From assembly GCA_029975915.1 (NCBI GenBank), contig JARKOC010000161.1, forward strand, positions 1 to 7,914: DNA of 7,914 nt. Reading direction: 5' to 3'. Under the pieces are notes generated by a model that saw nothing but the letters and a program-made list of their open reading frames with translations, did not search any database and was not told the origin of the DNA. Made by a program: the position numbers and the translations under genes. Below are positions 6,089 through 7,914 of this stretch, piece by piece (position 1 is the stretch's first letter; every line of letters begins with the position of its first letter). Origin of the DNA: Bryobacteraceae bacterium (GTDB lineage Bacteria > Acidobacteriota > Terriglobia > Bryobacterales > Bryobacteraceae).

Positions 6089-7237
6089 TCACTCGCCGTA
6101 TAGTCGGTAGGCGTCAGGGTGAAAGGCCCGATATTCAGGCAATCGTTCTGCCCGAGGTAAGGCCCATCTCTCGAGCCACCACGTGGTCTCTGACGAGACT
6201 GTTCTGTCGAAATATTCTGGTGCTGCTGACTCTCCGCGCAGAACCTGACGCCAGTTTGTCGCGAGGGGTGCTCCGAAGGTCTGTCGTTGAACGCCGTGAT
6301 TTCTGAGTGAATCAGGTTGTATCCCTAATGCGCGTAGGCCGCGCCGAATCGTCTCCCTCCGATTGCGATATCCGCTTCCTTGCCAATTCGGATGCCTAGA
6401 GGACTGGTCATGCCCCGAGTCTTCATCGGCAGCGAGCCGCAACTTGCTGTAAATCTCTTCGCCGAACTGGAAGTCCCCAGTACCCGCGGTTAGACCGAGT
6501 GGATGGTACGCAAGACCGTGACTGCTGTCGCTCAGACGGTTATATACGGAGGAGCGACCGAGCGCGGAGGTGGTTGTGATCAGAGCTAGCGGAGTCGTTG
6601 GATTTCGGCCCAAGATCATGGTCCGCCGACCCGCATATTTGTCATGATGTGCCCGTATCACCTGCTCGGTCAAGGCAAGTAGAGCGACCAGCTTCCCTCC
6701 AGCCAGGTATGAATAAGGTGGGACTGCTCCAAGAACGTACGCATCCATGGAGCCCACAAGGCCCAGGCTCCGTTCTTCAGGCGACCAGCCTACCCAGACA
6801 TCACGAGAGGCGAGGCTGTAGACTGGGTCACACAGCCCGATGATTCCGATGAGGCGGTCACCGTTTCCGCGATCTCGCACCAAAAAGCGCAAGCGTCTGC
6901 CGTAACCATTCGATACTGGAATGGACCAGTGCAAACCGACCCACCTAAACAGTCGCGTGTTGAAGGCGTCGGTCTTGGGCACAGGCGACAGGGCCGGTCT
7001 AATGCGTTGGACAGCTAGGTCTTTGCCTGGCACAAGCTGGGATGCGAACTGATCCTCCAGGGGTTGCAGCGTCTCTCGGGCTTGTTCGCGGCGTGCTTTG
7101 ACTGCCTCTGCGTGGAGCCTACGTAGGTGGCGCTTTTCCTGCGGCGGCGCAACGATGCGATCGCCATCGAGGACGAAACCGATGGCGACAAGGTGCTCAA
7201 GTACTTCGGCTGCGAGGTCATTGTTGCCGGTGGGCAT
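6089..7237 (-). CDS. druA: DruA-like protein (DUF4338), Druantia-type anti-phage component without visible partners
   Basis: 382 aa from ATG 7237, with AAGGAGA just upstream on the minus strand. The N-terminal region (1-75) is helical and basic. The DUF4338/DruA core (about 78-268) follows in the expected order: WSIPVSNGYGRRLRFLV (104-120), LIGIIGLCDPV (129-139), RDVWVGW (145-151), MDAYVLGAVPPYSYLAGGK (164-182), LALITTTSALGRSSVYNRL (217-235), and GLTAGTGDFQF (248-258). The C-terminal 110 residues are basic and Trp/Arg-rich. DruA is a subunit of Druantia type I, where its biochemical role is not established; that system also needs the large helicase DruE. No DruB-E is in this window, so it is either a solo member, part of a locus extending beyond the window, or one of the DUF4338 copies that travel with mobile elements. 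The frame is intact with no internal stops. It is convergent with the kinase-ATPase operon, so it is transcribed separately. Confidence 0.88.
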   Translation of the reverse strand: MPTGNNDLAAEVLEHLVAIGFVLDGDRIVAPPQEKRHLRRLHAEAVKARREQARETLQPLEDQFASQLVPGKDLAVQRIRPALSPVPKTDAFNTRLFRWVGLHWSIPVSNGYGRRLRFLVRDRGNGDRLIGIIGLCDPVYSLASRDVWVGWSPEERSLGLVGSMDAYVLGAVPPYSYLAGGKLVALLALTEQVIRAHHDKYAGRRTMILGRNPTTPLALITTTSALGRSSVYNRLSDSSHGLAYHPLGLTAGTGDFQFGEEIYSKLRLAADEDSGHDQSSRHPNWQGSGYRNRRETIRRGLRALGIQPDSLRNHGVQRQTFGAPLATNWRQVLRGESAAPEYFDRTVSSETTWWLERWALPRAERLPEYRAFHPDAYRLYGE

Positions 7238-7240
7238 AAT

Positions 7241-7248
7241 CTCCTTCT
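7241..7248 (-). promoter_or_regulatory. Ribosome binding site of the DruA-like gene
   Basis: On the minus strand AGAAGGAG sits 3 bases before ATG 7237, as part of AGAAGGAGATTATG. It supports this start over internal ones. Confidence 0.7.
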
Positions 7249-7532
7249 AAGAATCATGCAGGTGCCGATGCCGCATTGCGCGACGATCCGGTTGGATCCC
7301 TCCCCCTGATCGAAAATTGGCGTCGGATATTGCGCCCCCAAAGTTGTTGACGTTGATGCTAGCCGACGCGAGTCCTCTTGAACGGCGCCCTATTGGGCTC
7401 GAACGCGAGAGACGCCCGATTCTTGGAGTCGGACCTGACAAGCCTAAGCATTGGTACGAAGGCTACTCCTCCCGGTCGCCCGCGCCAAAGGGCCCACAGT
7501 CACCTGCGCCCGAACTCGTTGCCACCCGCCTG
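7249..7532. other. Intergenic region between DruA-like gene and IS256 remnant
   Basis: It should hold the promoter of the DruA-like gene (minus strand) and the terminal end of the IS256 relic. Neither a clear -35/-10 pair nor a definable IS end could be picked out. Short open frames here have no recognisable motif. There is no tRNA: GGGCTCGAACGC near 7395 is only superficially like a T-arm, and no other arm fits. Confidence 0.4.
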
Positions 7533-7914
7533 TCACGAGTCTGTCAACGTTTTCGGTGAATTTGGATTTGTTGTTTTGGGTCGTGGGCGTCGGGCGGTGA
7601 GCCAGCCGTCGAAGGCGATGCCGAACGCGTTCAGGGCTTGTTTTCAGCGCTGGGTCCATCTGGCTCTGCGCTTTCCGATGGGGTCCAGGGCCGTGACGGC
7701 GAGGCAAACGCACTTGAGGGCGGCTTACTCGTTGGGGAAGTGTCCGCGGGCCTTGACAGTTTTGCGGATGCGGGCGTTGACCGACTCGAAGCTCTCTTGT
7801 CAAGCGGCGGTGCTGAGGGGGACATCGCGGGTTACTTTCGCGTCGTTCCACATGTGTCGGATGATGACGTTGGCGAGTTGACGTTTGTGGCTTCGGCGGG
7901 CTGCTCGCAACGTC
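7533..7914 (-). pseudogene. Decayed IS256-family (mutator-type) transposase, C-terminal part, running off the window
   Basis: The minus strand in one frame reads ESVNARIRKTVKARGHFPNE, stop, AALKCV, LAVTALDP, GKRRARWTQR, stop, KQALNAFGIAFDGWL and ends at TGA 7535-7533. This is the typical C-terminus of actinobacterial IS256-family transposases, which normally read GHFPNEQAALK and RWTxRWKxALNAF. The reading frame holds three premature stops: TGA 7802-7800, TAA 7727-7725 (where Gln is expected) and TGA 7646-7644 (where Trp is expected). These are consistent with nonsense point mutations. The frame stays readable between them, so decay is recent or by substitution only. Upstream of 7800 the residues no longer resemble the family. 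The element is inactive and its 5' part lies outside the window. Confidence 0.75.

Noticed and set aside
6076..6100. Possible terminator between the convergent genes (GGCG-TTCACT-CGCC)
   Set aside because: The stem is only 4 bp, it overlaps the DruA-like gene's stop codon region, and no T-tract follows on either strand.
7380..7420. tRNA-like T-arm sequence GGGCTCGAACGC
   Set aside because: No acceptor stem, anticodon arm or D-arm can be fitted around it.
7378..7881. 167-codon plus-strand open frame at the right edge
   Set aside because: Its 3' half is antisense to the IS256 transposase relic, and the product has no recognisable motif.
1..7914. CRISPR array or other spaced repeat array
   Set aside because: I see no regularly spaced repeats of 20 bp or more; the only direct repeat noticed is the 12-bp pair at 2293-2320.

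Overview
The window looks like an accessory (defence- or mobile-element-rich) region of a high-GC Gram-positive chromosome or plasmid, most likely an actinomycete. The reasons are moderate-to-high GC, GTG starts next to purine-rich ribosome binding sites, and IS3-, IS1634- and IS256-type transposase remnants whose motifs match actinobacterial copies. This is inference from sequence character; there is no rRNA or tRNA marker in the window.

Layout from left to right. (1) Bases 1-140 are the right end of an IS3-family element: the last 35 residues of its transposase and a terminal end finishing in CA. (2) Directly against that end lies a two-gene unit: a GAF-like protein (188-898, possibly cut at its 5' side by the IS) overlapping by GTGA a 68-aa protein of unknown function (895-1101). 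(3) Bases 1102-2341 are a graveyard: a short antisense remnant resembling the C-terminus of a UDP-GlcNAc 2-epimerase, a transposase N-terminal fragment broken by three frameshifts, and about 380 bases with no recognisable gene. (4) The core is a translationally coupled two-gene operon on + (2342-4915 and 4912-6075). The first gene is a protein-kinase-like domain fused to an ORC/CDC6-like P-loop ATPase. The second is a protein built from two copies of a Rossmann-like unit with a faint resemblance to CARF sensor domains. (5) Converging on it, with 13 bases between the stop codons, is a DruA/DUF4338 gene on - (6089-7237). (6) The right edge (7533-7914) is a decayed IS256-type transposase on -, with three in-frame stops.

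Interpretation: the kinase-ATPase plus duplicated Rossmann protein have no function I can name, but the architecture (signalling kinase, switch ATPase, putative ligand-binding partner) sits beside DruA and is flanked by three IS relics. A defence or stress-response system is the most economical hypothesis. It is inference, not shown by the sequence. DruA lacks the other Druantia subunits within this window.
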